From the NCBI GenBank assembly GCA_023700825.1, contig JAMPYE010000267.1, positions 1-6,323 on the forward strand: DNA of 6,323 nt, given 5' to 3'. Positions 6,321-6,323 of the stretch are shown piece by piece (positions within the stretch are counted from its first letter, which is position 1; each line of letters begins with the position of its first letter). Made by a program: the position numbers and the translations under genes. Under the pieces are notes generated by a model. It was not told where the DNA came from and did no database searches. It worked only from the letters and a program-made list of their open reading frames with translations. Origin of the DNA: Thermoanaerobaculia bacterium (lineage in GTDB: Bacteria; Acidobacteriota; Thermoanaerobaculia; Gp7-AA8).

Positions 6321-6323
6321 CGC

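Overview
The window is almost entirely one very large gene on the minus strand. It encodes a 1976-residue bacterial alpha-2-macroglobulin (A2M) family protein, a predicted secreted or periplasmic protease trap. The frame is open from the ATG at 6288-6286 to the TAA at 360-358, with no frameshift or truncation. Both strands are GC-rich, and there is an N-terminal export signal. The architecture (TPR-like N-terminus, macroglobulin domains, bait region, thioester domain, C-terminal bMG10-type domain) points to a high-GC, Gram-negative-type bacterium. Acidobacteriota, Gemmatimonadota or a related soil or metagenomic lineage would fit, but I cannot fix the phylum from this sequence.

Layout: 6289-6323 is the start of the upstream region on the minus strand. 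It holds a good Shine-Dalgarno sequence and a possible -10 box; any -35 box lies outside the window. 358-6288 is the A2M gene. In protein order it contains a signal peptide or anchor (about 1-25), a Trp-rich TPR-like region (about 30-313), and a chain of macroglobulin domains (about 314-1110). A Gly/Ala/Pro-rich bait-like segment (about 1129-1197) follows, then the A2M domain proper (from about 1199). The thioester domain carries CTEQ at 1425-1428, and a bacterial MG10-type domain closes the protein (about 1840-1976). 1-357 contains no convincing gene. It holds a perfect 11-bp hairpin 66 nt past the stop codon, a pair of inverted REP-like elements, and two smaller palindromes.

Function, from family knowledge: a foreign protease cuts the bait, the protein collapses, and the exposed thioester covalently captures the attacker. 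In this protein the thioester cysteine is the only cysteine in all 1976 residues. There is therefore no lipobox and no possible disulfide, unlike the lipoprotein ECAM (YfhM) of E. coli. The usual partner gene pbpC (penicillin-binding protein 1C) is not in the window, though only 35 bases upstream and 357 downstream are visible.

I found no RNA gene, CRISPR array, insertion sequence or other mobile element. The most unusual observations are the single cysteine, a TonB-box-like string inside the bait, the paired inverted elements after the gene, and the confinement of the gene's only two TTA codons to one heptamer.
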